This document shows, piece after piece, positions 33,691-44,864 of a stretch of 64,000 nucleotides of DNA (positions within the stretch are counted from its first letter, which is position 1; each line of letters opens with the position of its first letter). The notes under the pieces were generated by a model. The model saw only the letters and a program-made list of their open reading frames with translations, made no database searches and was not told where the DNA came from. This stretch comes from Liopterus haemorrhoidalis (lineage: Eukaryota; Arthropoda; Insecta; Coleoptera; Dytiscidae), in assembly GCA_963971575.1 (NCBI GenBank), contig OZ020612.1, forward strand, positions 64,788,869 to 64,852,868. Direction: 5' to 3'. Made by a program: the position numbers and the translations under genes.

Positions 33691-35552
33691 ATAAAGAAAG
33701 GCTGCACTGATTTAAAAAAAAAAAATACACCAGCATGTTCATATTATCATTTATGGTAAAATAGCCTGTTTTTATGACTCTGAGGGGCCTTGAATTTTTT
33801 TAAATAGTTAAAATCTATAAAAAACATTAATATATATATGGAAATAAGTTCCCTAAAACGTAAATACTAAGAACTCTGTACTTAATTATCGTACGAAAGT
33901 ATGGTTTGCATCTACGTGTCCAAAAAATCTTTCCGCAGGATGAAGCCTTCTTTTTTGCCTCATTTTTTTTTTTATAAACAAACTGAAGACACTCAGGTGC
34001 TCTGTAGACAGTGCGCTGATAGGCGAGGAAAGGCAAAGAGGCAGAGGGAGAGATGGTTTACCCCCAACGGGCACCAGCAATTTTAGATTATGACGTACAC
34101 GTACTTTGATATTCTATTATTGAACTACAATTAAAATATTTTTTTCTCTATGGCAACTACACAACTTCTGGATTAATATGAAAAATTAAAAAGTCAGTGG
34201 TTTTCAAAATTTGGGGCATCTTTTTGTTTGTTTATTTTTGAACGAAATTCACATTTTACAGAAAATTGGCAAAGGAAAAATCGATTGCATTCTACGTCAC
34301 CATGCTGATTTAAATTGTGCCGGACATTTACCTAACACCCTGTATATGTAGTGTTTTATTTAAATTGTTAATTGATAATCGAGTATTTCTCGTATTTGAT
34401 ATTCAATTGTTTTTCTAATTATAGAATATTACAGATCATGTAGCATCAAGCAAATCTTTCAAATTTGCTGTTACACCCTATATTATATCTTCAATAATAA
34501 AAAAAGTTCGACATTGGGTAATATAACTTCAACCAACCTGTATACTATTGATAAAACATTAATGTATGTGTTTAATCTCATTAATAATTATTTTAAACAA
34601 TTCTGTTTCTTATTTATTAGTTTTTAATGACTATATTCCTTAATGAGCATTATCAGGGTTAGCCATCTTGATTAGTAGTGACGCGAGATTTTTCCAAATT
34701 GACGTTCGCATTTTTTACGTTCGAGTTTTTAGTTATTTTTAAGTGATAAAAGTGCAGAGAATATTTAAAAAAGTGTTTCATAGTGTAGACTTTGGTGTTT
34801 GGACTCCATGGAAACAAAAATTGGAGTAATTGGAAAGGTATTTGTAGAAATTTTTGTTAATTTTGTAATGCAAGTCATTGTTATGTGCTTCTATATACAA
34901 TATGGAAGCACGTACATATGTACATATACATAAATACATATATAGAGATATAACATAGGTATAATTTTTTATACTTAATGCAGATATGTTTCACGGGGTT
35001 GAGTTGGAACGGTTTCAGTAGCGTTTAGTAGTTTTTTTTTTACTACGATAAACAAATATATATATTTTTTTCACATACAGTTTATAAAGTAAATATTTAA
35101 CAAATTGTATAATTAATTATTTCATAATTAATAATATTCATTTATTTTTGTGTGAATAAATATAATATTAAACAAAAAAATATTAGCATATTATTTATTT
35201 AAAAACAATTAAAATGGTGTGATGACAGTTTTGTAAATTTTCAAAAAATAAATATTATTAAAATATAATCAATTTATCTATGTCATAATATTAAAAATTA
35301 TTATTAATTCACAGGATAATATATCATAGAAATAATTTAAATTATGTATTTCATGAAATATAGAGCTTTGGGGGTATTTTAGGGGATTTTGTGAATAAAT
35401 TTGACCGAACTGCATAAATATCGGATATGTCGATAACTCGGCATCTGTTTTCTCAGACACTTGGGCATGAGCATGCGACTGCATTATAATCTTATGAAAG
35501 CAAAATCATTTTAAAATTTTGAAATTATTAGTTGGCATACTAGATACCAGGG
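33691..35552. other. unannotated AT-rich region; holds an empty insertion site
   Basis: No gene. 33900-34090 has open frames on both strands over a less AT-rich stretch, unrecognised. 34345-34435 (atgtagtgttttatttaaat.., ataatcgag.., attgtttttctaa) is a paralogue of the DNA flanking the TTAA element at 21.1-22.0 kb, without the insertion. 34680-34860 has no recognisable motif. Confidence 0.45.
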
Positions 35553-35660
35553 CTGTTCAACCTTTTTGTATATGGGATCTACTTTATATATATATTGTTA
35601 CTACGATCTACCAGAACGCATAGACAACCACCGGGGGTGAGGGGGGGGGGGGGGGGATGG
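35553..35660 (+). mobile_element. hAT left end next to a 16-base G tract
   Basis: CAGGGCTGTTCAACCTTTTT followed by gggatctact..cgatctacc is a hAT-type left end; no right end was found. An uninterrupted run of 16 G (35641-35656) follows. Confidence 0.5.
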
Positions 35661-35929
35661 AGTGCCCTATCTGGTCAGGGAGTTCTCCCCCGGGAAGAAA
35701 TTTTGAAAAAATGCATTACATATTGCAATTTTAAAACTGTTTTTCACGTAAAAATAACCTAATACGCAAACCCTAAATTTAAAAAAAAAATGTTTATTAA
35801 ATTTCTTCATAAGCCAAGGCTGCCGTTTTAGCCCGATGGTAAAATTGATTGCTAACGAATTTTATGCAAGATGATTAAATTTGTTTTTAAGTTTTGTTGG
35901 TTAGGATATGTTTTTTTTTCTCGGTGTAT

Positions 35930-36175
35930 TAGTGGTTTTTAGGGTTTTGTGGTTTTTGTAACTTGCATTTTGGTAAAAATCGGTTAGCTAGAAATGGAAG
36001 TTTACTCGTGTCGATTTTAAGATTTTTGGGAATATTTCACAACAGAGAAATATTTCCCAAAAATTTATTTAACAAAAGTTGCTATAAAAGTAATAAGTAA
36101 TAACTTTTATTTGAGACATTTTTTGATAAAGCAGCATAAATTAAACAAGTACTTTGACAGCTGATTTTTTTAAAT
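35930..36175 (+). mobile_element. HINE-2 fragment
   Basis: Collinear, in inverse orientation to the copy at 8.75 kb: ggtaaaaatcggttagctag, gtgtcgattttaagattttt, aaaagttgctataaaag, gacattttttgataaa, ending acagctgatttttt. It lacks the (GTCT)n half. Preceded by a ttagggttttgtgg phrase resembling a HINE-1 5' end. Confidence 0.65.
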
Positions 36176-36312
36176 TTTATTAATAATGTTAGACACGACT
36201 GCTGTAGCAAGAAAAATATTGGTGATAGAGGAATTTCAGAACACTAGATTTAACATAAATTTGTATAAAAAAAAAAACTTTTTGCAAATTACATAATTTG
36301 CAAAAATTAGTG

Positions 36313-37306
36313 GTTTTTAGGATTTTGTAGGTATGACCAAAAAACCCTTATACCGTCATTTTGTTGTCTGTCTGTCTGTCTGTTCGGTAAAAATTGTAGC
36401 CAAACGGCTAAACCTAGAAAGTTGAAATTTGACATGCTTATACAACTCCTTGACCCGCACATAGGAAAAATACTAATAGAGGCACAATCAGGCGCTCATC
36501 CAGTGGGGGTCACGGGCTTAACTAGGGTGACCATTCGTCCCGCTTTTAACATTTTGTCCCGCATTAAGATGCGTCCCGCAAAAGTCGCGTCTATCTCTCT
36601 GTCTGTCTGTTTATTTGTTCGGTAAAAATTGTAGCCAAACGGCTTAACCTAGAGGGTTGAAATTTGGCATGCTTATACAACTCTTTGACCCGCACATTAG
36701 AAAAATACTAAAACATCTAAAAAACATATCCCCCTAAAAATATAAACATATATGTGCTCATCAATAAAAAATATTATTTTTAAATTCTGAGTAGGGTATC
36801 AAATGAAAGCCCTTAGTACGTAGATTAACGATCAAAATTTTATTTTTGCAAAATAAATTATTTTGATGCGATTTTTGCCAAAATTGTGCAAATTTGGTCC
36901 CACACCCTGTAGCCCAGATGGTTTAAACTAAAAATCTGAAAAAATTCTAAGTAATGTACATTGGTGTGAACCGGAATAGTACAACAGGAATTTTTGATCA
37001 GATTATGTTTTTTGAAAATAACGCATTTTTTGTGATTTTTGGCTAATAATGTACACAAGTTATAGCTTTGTAACACGCTACACTGGAACGTGTATGTTGG
37101 TGCAGTGGTTTTGATGCTGGCATTTCACCCAAGTAACTCGATCCGAAAGGGATCGAACCCTGCGAAAATAGACAATATTATTTTTTGTTTTTTAAAAAAA
37201 ATATTTTTTTTAAATTCTGAGTAGAGTATCAAATGAAAGCCCTTAAGTACGTGGATTAACGATCCAAATTTTATTTTTGCAAAATAAATTATTTTGACGC
37301 GATTTG
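36313..37306 (+). mobile_element. HINE-1 copy F, mosaic
   Basis: Three HINE-1 segments in the same orientation: a 5' end (36313-36475), a second start at the GTCT tract (~36595) running through the 5' block and core (to ~37180), and a short repeat of the 5' block (~37196-37306). An unrelated ~115-bp piece containing gggtgaccattcgtcccg and repeated cgtcccgc separates the first two. The 3' half is missing. Probably nested insertions and deletions. Confidence 0.7.
37095..37166 (+). other. tRNA-like core of HINE-1 copy F
   Basis: TGTTGGTGCAGTGGTTTTGA (A-box-like), GGCATTTCACCCAAG (tRNA-Glu-like anticodon arm), a cgatcc-gaaag-ggatcg hairpin and GGATCGAACCCTGCG (B-box-like). The B-box overlaps the hairpin's 3' strand. 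Same type as copy D. Confidence 0.65.
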
Positions 37307-37409
37307 ACTGTAGTACAATTAATTAAAGACGAAACAAATGCAATAAGTAGTGATTTGTGGAAAAAATGTGTAGAACATGTAAAGACATGTATTTTTTTTG
37401 AACTTTAAT

Positions 37410-37610
37410 CAGACGCGCACCCATGTAGGTGGAGGGATGGAGCCCCCCCTCCAGCTTGAAAAACACGTGGTTTTTACGTGTTTTTGTCAAAATATAAGTT
37501 GTGAGCCCCAAAAACATATGGTTGTTATGGGTATATATGAATATATCACCCCTATTTTGAAAGTGAGGACGTTTTTTTTGAGACCTAAAACAATCCTGGG
37601 TGCGCGCCTG
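37410..37610. mobile_element. hAT-like MITE
   Basis: CAGACGCGCACCCATG at the left and CTGGGTGCGCGCCTG at the right are imperfect inverted repeats, 201 bp apart. Flanks actttaat and ctctcaat agree only partly. Confidence 0.5.
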
Positions 37611-37624
37611 CTCTCAATAGTTTT

Positions 37625-37762
37625 TCTACATGTGGCTCAGAGTTGTACAAGCATGCCAAATTTCCACTTTCTAGGCCAGATTGAGTACATCTTCTACTGT
37701 ACAGACAGACAAAGAGTGACGTTATAAGGGTTTTTTTGATAATACCTACAAAACCCTAAAAA
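37625..37762 (-). mobile_element. HINE-1 5' fragment, diverged
   Basis: Minus strand: agggttttgtaggta at the right edge, two GTCT units, then the start of the 5' block with many substitutions (agcatgccaaatttccactt). The truncation may be original, since the remainder is absent. Confidence 0.7.
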
Positions 37763-38441
37763 TGAAACCATTGGTTTGTTTTCTCCACTCCTAGAACACT
37801 ATATAATTTTGAAAAACACTAATAACTACAAATAGTGAATTTACAGATTGTGACCTAACGAGTCAATAAAAATTATTACCAACTTAAAATTCTTTTCCCC
37901 TATATTTTAAGTAATTAGTGTTTCAAATTTAAACTAGCGTTTAAAACTATATACTTTAAAATTAAAAGAGAACATATGCCAGTCCGTGTAGATATTTTAA
38001 CATGTTAATAATAAAATTAGATAATTCGACATTATTACAAAAGTTTTTGAACATTAGCTTTTTAAAAATTCTCCCGAGCTGCTCTCTAGCATACATTTTA
38101 TGCAAATTTAAAAATTATGTAAATTAAAAACATAAACTAAAATGAATATATGAGTTGTGAAGTTTTTTATAGAGAAGTGCATCAAATATACACTTTTGAA
38201 GGCGACCACTTTTCAGTTTAGACCTACCTCGCATATACATTTAAATAATGATACGAATACAACTTTCCAATGCTATAATTAAGCACAAAAATATTCAGTC
38301 CGAACTTTTTGAAATAGTTAAAGAGATTTTACTCTCCATTTATGAGTTTGCATATTAATTGCGTAGGATTCTAACGACAAAGTAATTGCAAAACTATATT
38401 TCTTTTTCGCAATCTGGTCAATACTGTCTCAAAAGAAATAA
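37763..38441. other. unannotated AT-rich sequence
   Basis: No gene or repeat recognised before the LINE fragment. Confidence 0.45.
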
Positions 38442-39057
38442 TGTTAATATCATATTATGCCCTATTTCAATAACATATTTCTTATGTTCTTCTAGCTTGG
38501 GGACATTCTGCTTCAGCTAATAGATTTTTTTCCCTTCAACGACGTGCTATTCGAATTTTAGCAAAAATTAACTATAGAGCTGATTGTAGGAATGCATTTA
38601 AAGAATTAGAAATAATATCATTGTTTGCCTATAATAATAGAAATGTTTGGCCAACTGGCAACAGAATGCACTCGTATGCTAATAGAAATAAAGACCATAT
38701 ATATCCAAACTTTTTACGTTTAACTAAATCACGCGATGCCTCTAATTATTACAGCATAAAATTTTTCAATATTCTGCCAGAGGAATATAAAGTCCTGCGT
38801 TTTCTGAATTTCAAGAAAACTGTAAAAGAATTTTTAATTAGAAACCCATTCTACTCGACTGATGAATTTTTGAATGTTAAATTTTAAATTTATTTATGTC
38901 CATATATTAACACCATATATTATTGTACTACCCTAATAATTATTGCTCATTATTTTGCTCCATATTAATATGTATTTGTACTTTGAATTGTCTTGCTTGT
39001 ATGACTGACTAAAACAATGTTTTATTTTGTATTATGGTCAATAAATAAATAAATAAC
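38442..39057 (+). mobile_element. Jockey-like LINE 3' end with (TAAA)n tail
   Basis: The plus strand encodes SYYALFQ, stop, HISYVLLAWGHS, ..SLQRRAIRILAKINYRADCR, then after an apparent deletion HSYANRNKD, ..YYSIKFFNILPEEYKVLRF and KKTVKEFLIRNPFYSTDEF, ending at 38887. This is the post-RT C-terminal region of Jockey-type ORF2 (S-x-L-x-Y-G..W-G; Q-x-x-A-I-R). A ~170-bp 3' UTR ends in aataaataaataaat, as expected for a 5'-truncated LINE. Confidence 0.85.
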
Positions 39058-39390
39058 ACATAGAGCAGAGGATTTGTTTCTTTACCTCTGACACTATATG
39101 TAACTATATGTAACCTCTGAAAGCTGCATTGAGTCTAGAGCACATCGAAAGAATTTTTCACAGAGTTAAACATTGAGCCCATATCGCTGTTTTTATAGGC
39201 AACCGCGTTACCACGGAGTCACGACAGGTCATATAATAATCAATAATAATATATCAATAATTATCAAATTTATATTTTCACCATATTTCAGTTTCATCAT
39301 GATGTAATATAAGGGTTTACAAATTTTTACGGAAGAGGTAGTCATGAAAATTTCTTAAATAAATAGCGGTTATTTCTCTAGCATAATTAT
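39058..39390. other. unannotated sequence
   Basis: No gene. A phrase at ~39200 (ggcaaccgcgttaccacgga) is an inverted, loose match to one just after family R copy 1 (~31066). Confidence 0.35.
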
Positions 39391-40096
39391 TATAGGGAAA
39401 TCGGCGAAACAGTGCAGTTGCGTAACTTGAAACGTCACAAAAAAAAGTGATGTCAGGTTTAGTACGTTTACATTCATCTATTTAACGAATGTAATATTTG
39501 TACGCTGTCACTTGTATCGAAATAAAATTAAAATATAAGAATAAGAACAGAATAGAAACAAATAAACTATTCTAATAGGCAAAATAGTCCTACAAAGGAC
39601 TGATGTGATCCAAAAATATGATCAAAGAAAAGAAAATAAAAATAAGTTGAATATAACCTAAAAACTATGCAGTACACACAAAATCAAATAAGAAAATATA
39701 TAAATAAACACAAAACTGCTAAATAAACAACAAACTAAATAAAAAAGGTTTTTAGAAATTACTATAAGTTAGATATTTGAACACAAATCAGTATCAAAAC
39801 ACAACAGACGTATTATTAAATGACAAATGTAAATATCGTTTTATTCAGGGATACCAATACAAATGTCACTATAATAAATAAACAATTTTAAAATTTGTAA
39901 ATCTTCAAAATGACTATCGAACACAAACTAAATATGACTTCAAAAGGTATGTTTTAGTAAAATAAAGAGTAAAGAGCAATATTAGTCTATAATTCACATG
40001 CAAAAAGTCGATTTAGTTATTTTATCGACACTAAGTTTGTCATTGAAGTTATGACGCAAAATGACGAACTGCGCTGTTTCAGCGACTGAGCTATAG
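39391..40096. repeat. family R, copy 2 (complete inverted-repeat element)
   Basis: The left end tatagggaaatcggcgaaac agtgcagtt and the right end aactgcgctgtttcagcgac followed by tgagctatag are imperfect inverted repeats of ~28 bp. The interior is shared with copy 1. No coding capacity. The ends fit a cut-and-paste DNA element, but the TSD cannot be separated from the terminus. Confidence 0.7.
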
Positions 40097-40508
40097 TTAC
40101 TTTTTGGTTGTACAATTGTTAGTTATTTCTTAATCAGCAATCAGTACTTAATCTTTTAGGCAAATTAGTCAAGTAAAGATGGTAGTAACAAGGCCGCGGC
40201 GTATGTTTCAGCCGCCTGTGTGTAAACATTCACAAGATCGCCCTTTACTAGAATCCAAAACGAATACGGCAGATGTGCAAACTTTCATAAGTTCTAATTT
40301 TGCTTGTAAGATATTGGCAGTGGCGGCGCTAGCAGGGGGGCCGGGGAGGTCCGGGCCCTTTGGAGTTTAGTTGGAGAGGGATTACTTGGAGAAAAGTGTA
40401 TTTTAGAAGTTTAGATTTTTTTCAGGTCAACACTTGTATTTTCATGTTTAAACGATAAAAAAATGATTTCAAATATTTTCTGGACCCCCCAAATTTTTAC
40501 CATCTTAA

Positions 40509-41014
40509 CCCTTTACCGCATAGTGTGCCATATATGGCACATTCCAATTTTTATTTTTTATTTTACTTATAAAACTGAATCAAAACGTTACTTCATGAAT
40601 GTTCATATATGCGACATATACAGCTATGGATCCTGCAGTATCTCAAGTAATAGGCTGCAATAGATTTGAGGATATCAAGCGGAATTTGCACTTCAACGAT
40701 AACTCTGAATTTATTGAAAAAGGACAACTAGAAGAAACGACCTTTTCTTTCAAAAATTAGAGGGCGACTGCTTTTAATCCCTAATGAAGAACACCTAGCA
40801 ATTGACGAGCAAATAATACGGAATCATTTTCTTTTGTAACATAATGTAGAATCATAATGTTCCATGTATGGCACAAACCCTAAATTATTTTTTCATAAAA
40901 ATAATAATTAATATTTTAAATATATTTTTTTAATTAATTTTTCTATCAATAAGAACCAATTCCTAATGCTCATGAATTATTTCAGCCAGAAATAATAATT
41001 CATGCAGTAAAGGG
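40509..41014 (+). mobile_element. piggyBac element, internally deleted
   Basis: TTAA at both sides (40505-40508, 41015-41018) with CCCTTTACCGCATAG and inverted CCCTTTACTGCATG ends. TTAA plus CCC..GGG termini identify piggyBac. 506 bp remain, including a transposase fragment. The ends also show a tgccatatatggca palindrome. Confidence 0.9.
40627..40828 (+). pseudogene. piggyBac transposase fragment
   Basis: DPAVSQVIGCNRFEDIKRNL, HFNDNSEFIEKG.. then after stops and a frameshift NEEHLAIDEQII. This follows the piggyBac order (R-F-x-x-I-K-R-x-L-H-F-N-D, then E-x-x-x-x-D-E-Q-x-I). The middle segment between the two blocks is missing. Confidence 0.85.
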
Positions 41015-41160
41015 TTAATTTCTGTTTATCTATTATTTTTTCTATTGCTTCTATTTATAGCTCTTCCCTTATTGTTATATTTCTATTTTGTCCATTTTTA
41101 TAACTTGAACGCTCAAACTTCTCGTCCCCATCTAGGGTCTAGCTATGGCGCTGGGCACTG

Positions 41161-41764
41161 GATAGTAAGTTCAAAGATTACTTGACTGATATACAACAAT
41201 GGTGTACTTATACCGTTGCTATTCTATTACTACCCTAAAGCCTATATTACTTTTCTAAAATAGTCAATATAAGTATGTAAATATTAATAGAACTATGTTT
41301 GGTCACTAGATGAATTTTATTGTTCCGAAAAGTAAAATTAAAATTGACACATAGTCATATTTTTTTGTTTGTGAATAAATCTAAATATGATTTATAAATG
41401 GGACAGTAGTTTCCGAATGGCTGACGTCATATCAGCAGTTGTCTCTCGTTTTAATTGCTAGAGACCACAATTGAAGTCAATTCAATCGTCCATATATAAC
41501 AGACAATATGCAACACTGCACATGCGCTATATTTTTTTCCATCAACTCCAAATGTCAGAACGATTATTGATTTTGAATATTGATATATTTAAGACAAAAA
41601 AAACTTGCAATATATTACATATTTGCATGTAGACCGTTTAAAGAATTGCTCTAGGACATTTTATTAACTTTTTGCCGAACACTACATGTGTAAGGCAGGT
41701 ATTTATACCGATTTTGACATTTCAATGGATGTCCACGACCTGAAGTCTCTACATAACGTTTTGA
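41161..41764. other. unannotated sequence
   Basis: No gene. A tgacgtcat palindrome at ~41423 is isolated. Confidence 0.4.
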
Positions 41765-41990
41765 TTATTTTTATCTCGACGGCGGTCTGTTTATCTGTCT
41801 ATCTGTCTGTCTGTCTGTCTGTCTGCCTGTCTGTCTGTTTGTCTAACTACATGCCTGTCTGTCTGTCGATCTCTAAACACGTATAGAGTGAATTTGGGTA
41901 CACGGATTTTTATTAAACTTCATATTTAAATTTATGATATCAATGCCACCATTTGATCAATTTTTGGTAAAAATCTATCAAAAAAAATAT
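41765..41990 (+). mobile_element. HINE-2 fragment with expanded GTCT tract
   Basis: A long imperfect (GTCT)n / GTCTGCCT tract (~41787-41871) is followed by sequence matching inverted HINE-2 (cacggatttttattaaactt, catatttaaattt, caatttttggtaaaaatc). Diverged. The frame 41686-41886 is repeat-encoded Val-Cys-Leu-Ser and is not a gene. Confidence 0.65.
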
Positions 41991-42022
41991 AAAGAAATTT
42001 GTTGTACAACATAAGATTAGTA

Positions 42023-43037
42023 ATTTTTAGGATTTTGTAGGTATGTCCAAAAAACTCTTATACCGTCATTTTATCGTCTGTCTGTTCGGTAAAAATTGTA
42101 GCCAAACGGCTAAACCTAGAAAGTTGAAATTTGGCATGCATATACAACTCTTTGACCCGCACATAGAAAAAATACTAAAACATCTAAAAAACATATCCCC
42201 CTAAAAATATAAACAAATATCTGCTCATCGAAAAAAAAATATTTTTTTTAAATTCTATGTAGGGTATCAAATGAAAGCCTTTAGTACGTGGATTATCGAT
42301 CTAAATTTTATTTTTGCAAAATAAATTATTTAGAGGAGATTTTTGCCAAAATTGTGCAAAAAAATTTTCTCCCACACCCTGTAGCCCAGATGGTTTAAAG
42401 TAAAAATCTGAAAAAAATTATAGGTAATGTACACTTGTGTGAACCGGAATAGTACAACAGGAATTTTTGATCGGATTATGTTTTCGGAAAATGACCCATT
42501 TTTTGTGTTTTTTGCTTGACCACATAAAAGATTTAATAACTTATCTAAGACGGTGAACCACCATGCTTTGATAGTGTAATGGCTAGCATGCTCGCGTTCT
42601 AATTTGCAAACTAAGGTTCGCTCCGCTCTCAAGGCAATTTTATTTTTTCTGTTTTTTTTTTTTGCATTTTTATTTTGTTTAAATTATTTTTTCGAAATTC
42701 TAGTTATATTTGGGCAAATGTTGCATTTAATTTTTAAAAGCGTAAATTTAATGATCAGTGGAAATTGAAATTGAATACACGAAATCAGAGGGGCGGGGTT
42801 ATGACTTAAAAACCAATGGAAGCCATAGGCGCAATTTTCAAAATCCTAATGAACCTTGCTATATAAAAAAAAATACTGCACATATTTAGAAACCTAAATA
42901 ATGGTATTAGGCATTCGAATTAAAATTAACAAAAAATATATATTTTAACATAAAATTTGTTTTGGCATCCCAAATAATCGTCACTAAATACTTGCGAAAC
43001 CCTGAAATGTGTGAAAATTCACACTTCACATCAATTT
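42023..43037 (+). mobile_element. HINE-1 copy H
   Basis: Starts tttttaggattttgtaggta with two GTCT units; has the 5' block, a core at 42566-42634, the linker, a 3' block with ggggcgggg (42790), ccaatgg (42813) and tatataaaa (~42860), and ends tgcgaaaccctgaaatgtgt plus the palindrome. It lies directly before the unit that is also seen inverted at 31.3-31.4 kb. Confidence 0.85.
42566..42634 (+). other. tRNA-like core of HINE-1 copy H
   Basis: GATAGTGTAATGGCTAGCAT (A-box-like) and AACTAAGGTTCGCTCC (B-box-like), about 35 bases apart. A core type unique in the window. Confidence 0.6.
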
Positions 43038-44099
43038 TTCATTTAGATGAATATTTGGGGAGTTACGGGGGACGCCTTAAAGCTAAACTTTTGAAATATC
43101 TCCCATATTATTGACTTAATAGCAAAAATGTATATAACAAAAATTGTTTATAATAAAAAATCGAATCTTTTTCGTTTTATATACTTTTCGAATTAATATT
43201 TCAAATAATTTGGGGAGTTACGGTTTTGATCAAGTCAGTATGAAGTATGGTGTACAAGATACATGGAAAACCTGACAAATAATCAAATTAAAAAATATGT
43301 GTGACACCAAAAATCGAACTGAGCTCCCAAAGAGAGAGTCTCTCTTTCTTTTTGTTGTTTTGTTGTGTTATAAAAACATAAATCTACGGAGTAAAATAGT
43401 TTTGATACTTGTAAACATTTTCTAACACATGACTGTGAACATACGGGGACATTTGTAAAACTTTTACAAGTTTACTTTAGAAAGTATGTGTCTTGAATTA
43501 AAGAGACTTTTCGACAAACACAGCACACAAGACTTGGCACTGACATCCGCCAAATCTTCGTAATTCTTCATTCAAAAGCAATTGACCGAAAAATATTCAA
43601 CATAACTATTTTCTGTTATATTAATATCTACACGGTAGTTATAGAAGCTGAATTTATTTTTGAATTACTGGACACAGCTAACAAAATAATAATTTAGGCT
43701 ATTTATAATAATTCATAAAGCAGGTATTATATAAACTAATAACAACACTTTAAGAGACGTCTTGATTTTAATTTTATAACACTGCCCAACAAAATAATTT
43801 TTTTATCTTGGTGCCGGAAAAGTAAGAACTGATTTTGGATATTTTTGATGTGTTGATTCCAAAAATACCTGACTCTTTTTCGTAGCAGCTCTAGTTTTTG
43901 AGATACAGACTAAATGATTTTAGTTTTTTATCTAAAAACGGTAAACTTCCATCCTTGGACACCAAAGTGGATAAACAAAATATCCTTGTTTTTTATGTCT
44001 TTGGGACAGCAGAGCTAAGAATCAGCACTGGGTTAACAGAAATTGGATGATTTCCATTAAGAAATGTCATAATTCAAGAAAAACAAAACGTTGTCAACG
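43038..44099. other. repeat debris and unannotated sequence
   Basis: 43038-43180 is the inverted relative of 31291-31430 (gatgaatatttggggagtta). 43200-43780 shows nothing. 43790-44095 leads into the protein-family fragment and may be part of its element (gtttttgagatacag). Confidence 0.4.
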
Positions 44100-44640
44100 A
44101 ACTTTTGGTTGCGAGAGAGTTTATATTTCCACCCTTGCATATCAAGTTTGGGCTTATGTAGCAATTTTTGAAGGCTTTAAATCGAGATGGACTTTATGTA
44201 GGCTACTTGACACGTAAATTTCCTGGGATTAACTGAAAAACTGAAAGCCTGAATATTTGATGGTCCTCAGATAAGGCAACCTACTGAAGATCCACAATCC
44301 AATCGCATCAATGAACGAGATTGAATCTAATTCTTGGTGTTCATTTATTCAAGTAGTACAAAATTTTCTTGGAAATCATAAGGCAGAGAATTAGTGGAAA
44401 ATATGTTTTCCAACTTTAATATTTTCGGTTGTATTATGAGCAGTTACCAGAAAACCTAGATGATTTTAGTGAAGAACCAGGGGAAAGATTCCATCAGGGC
44501 ATAAAACTATGAAAGATAGATATCAAGGAAGATAAGATAGCCACATGATGGCCTACTACTGTTGGAGTCTTCAGAAAGACTGTTCTGGTAAACTCCATGT
44601 TAGAAAGTCGTACAAAAGAACATTTTTAAGTGATAAGTGA
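44100..44640 (+). pseudogene. multicopy arthropod protein family, fragment 2
   Basis: Plus strand: EFIFPPLHIKFGLM, stop, QFLKALNRDGLYVGYL.., NFLGNHKAEN-like remains, LPENLDDFSEEPGERFHQGI and YCWSLQKDCSGK in shifting frames with several stops. Same family and order as the 24.6-25.4 kb fragment, but older. It keeps the Trp (YCW) that is a stop in the other copy. A hAT element follows at 44865. Confidence 0.75.
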
Positions 44641-44864
44641 TGAATGTATATTTATCTACTTTGTGAAATAAATACCTTACTTTGTCTCTTTTGTGTTTGT
44701 AACTGGCAGTTTAAATAGTAACAGCAATAACGTGAAAAATACACAAAATAAGAAATAAGATATTTTATTGTAAAAGAGGCCAATATAGCGTATCTCAAAA
44801 ACTAGATCTGATAGACCAAATCTGACGGCTATTTTGGATTCTGTGCCCAAAAATTACCTAGATA

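Larger units (their letters stand above)
40318..41160. mobile_element. hAT element containing a piggyBac relic
   Basis: CAGTGGCGGCGCTAGC at the left and GCTATGGCGCTGGGCACTG at the right form hAT-type inverted ends. Flanks gatattgg and gatagtaa agree in five of eight positions, so the duplication has decayed or the pairing is wrong. The piggyBac relic at 40509-41014 occupies the interior. Confidence 0.55.

Noticed and set aside
41686..41886. Plus frame with repeated Val-Cys-Leu-Ser
   Set aside because: Encoded by the GTCT tract of a HINE-2 fragment.
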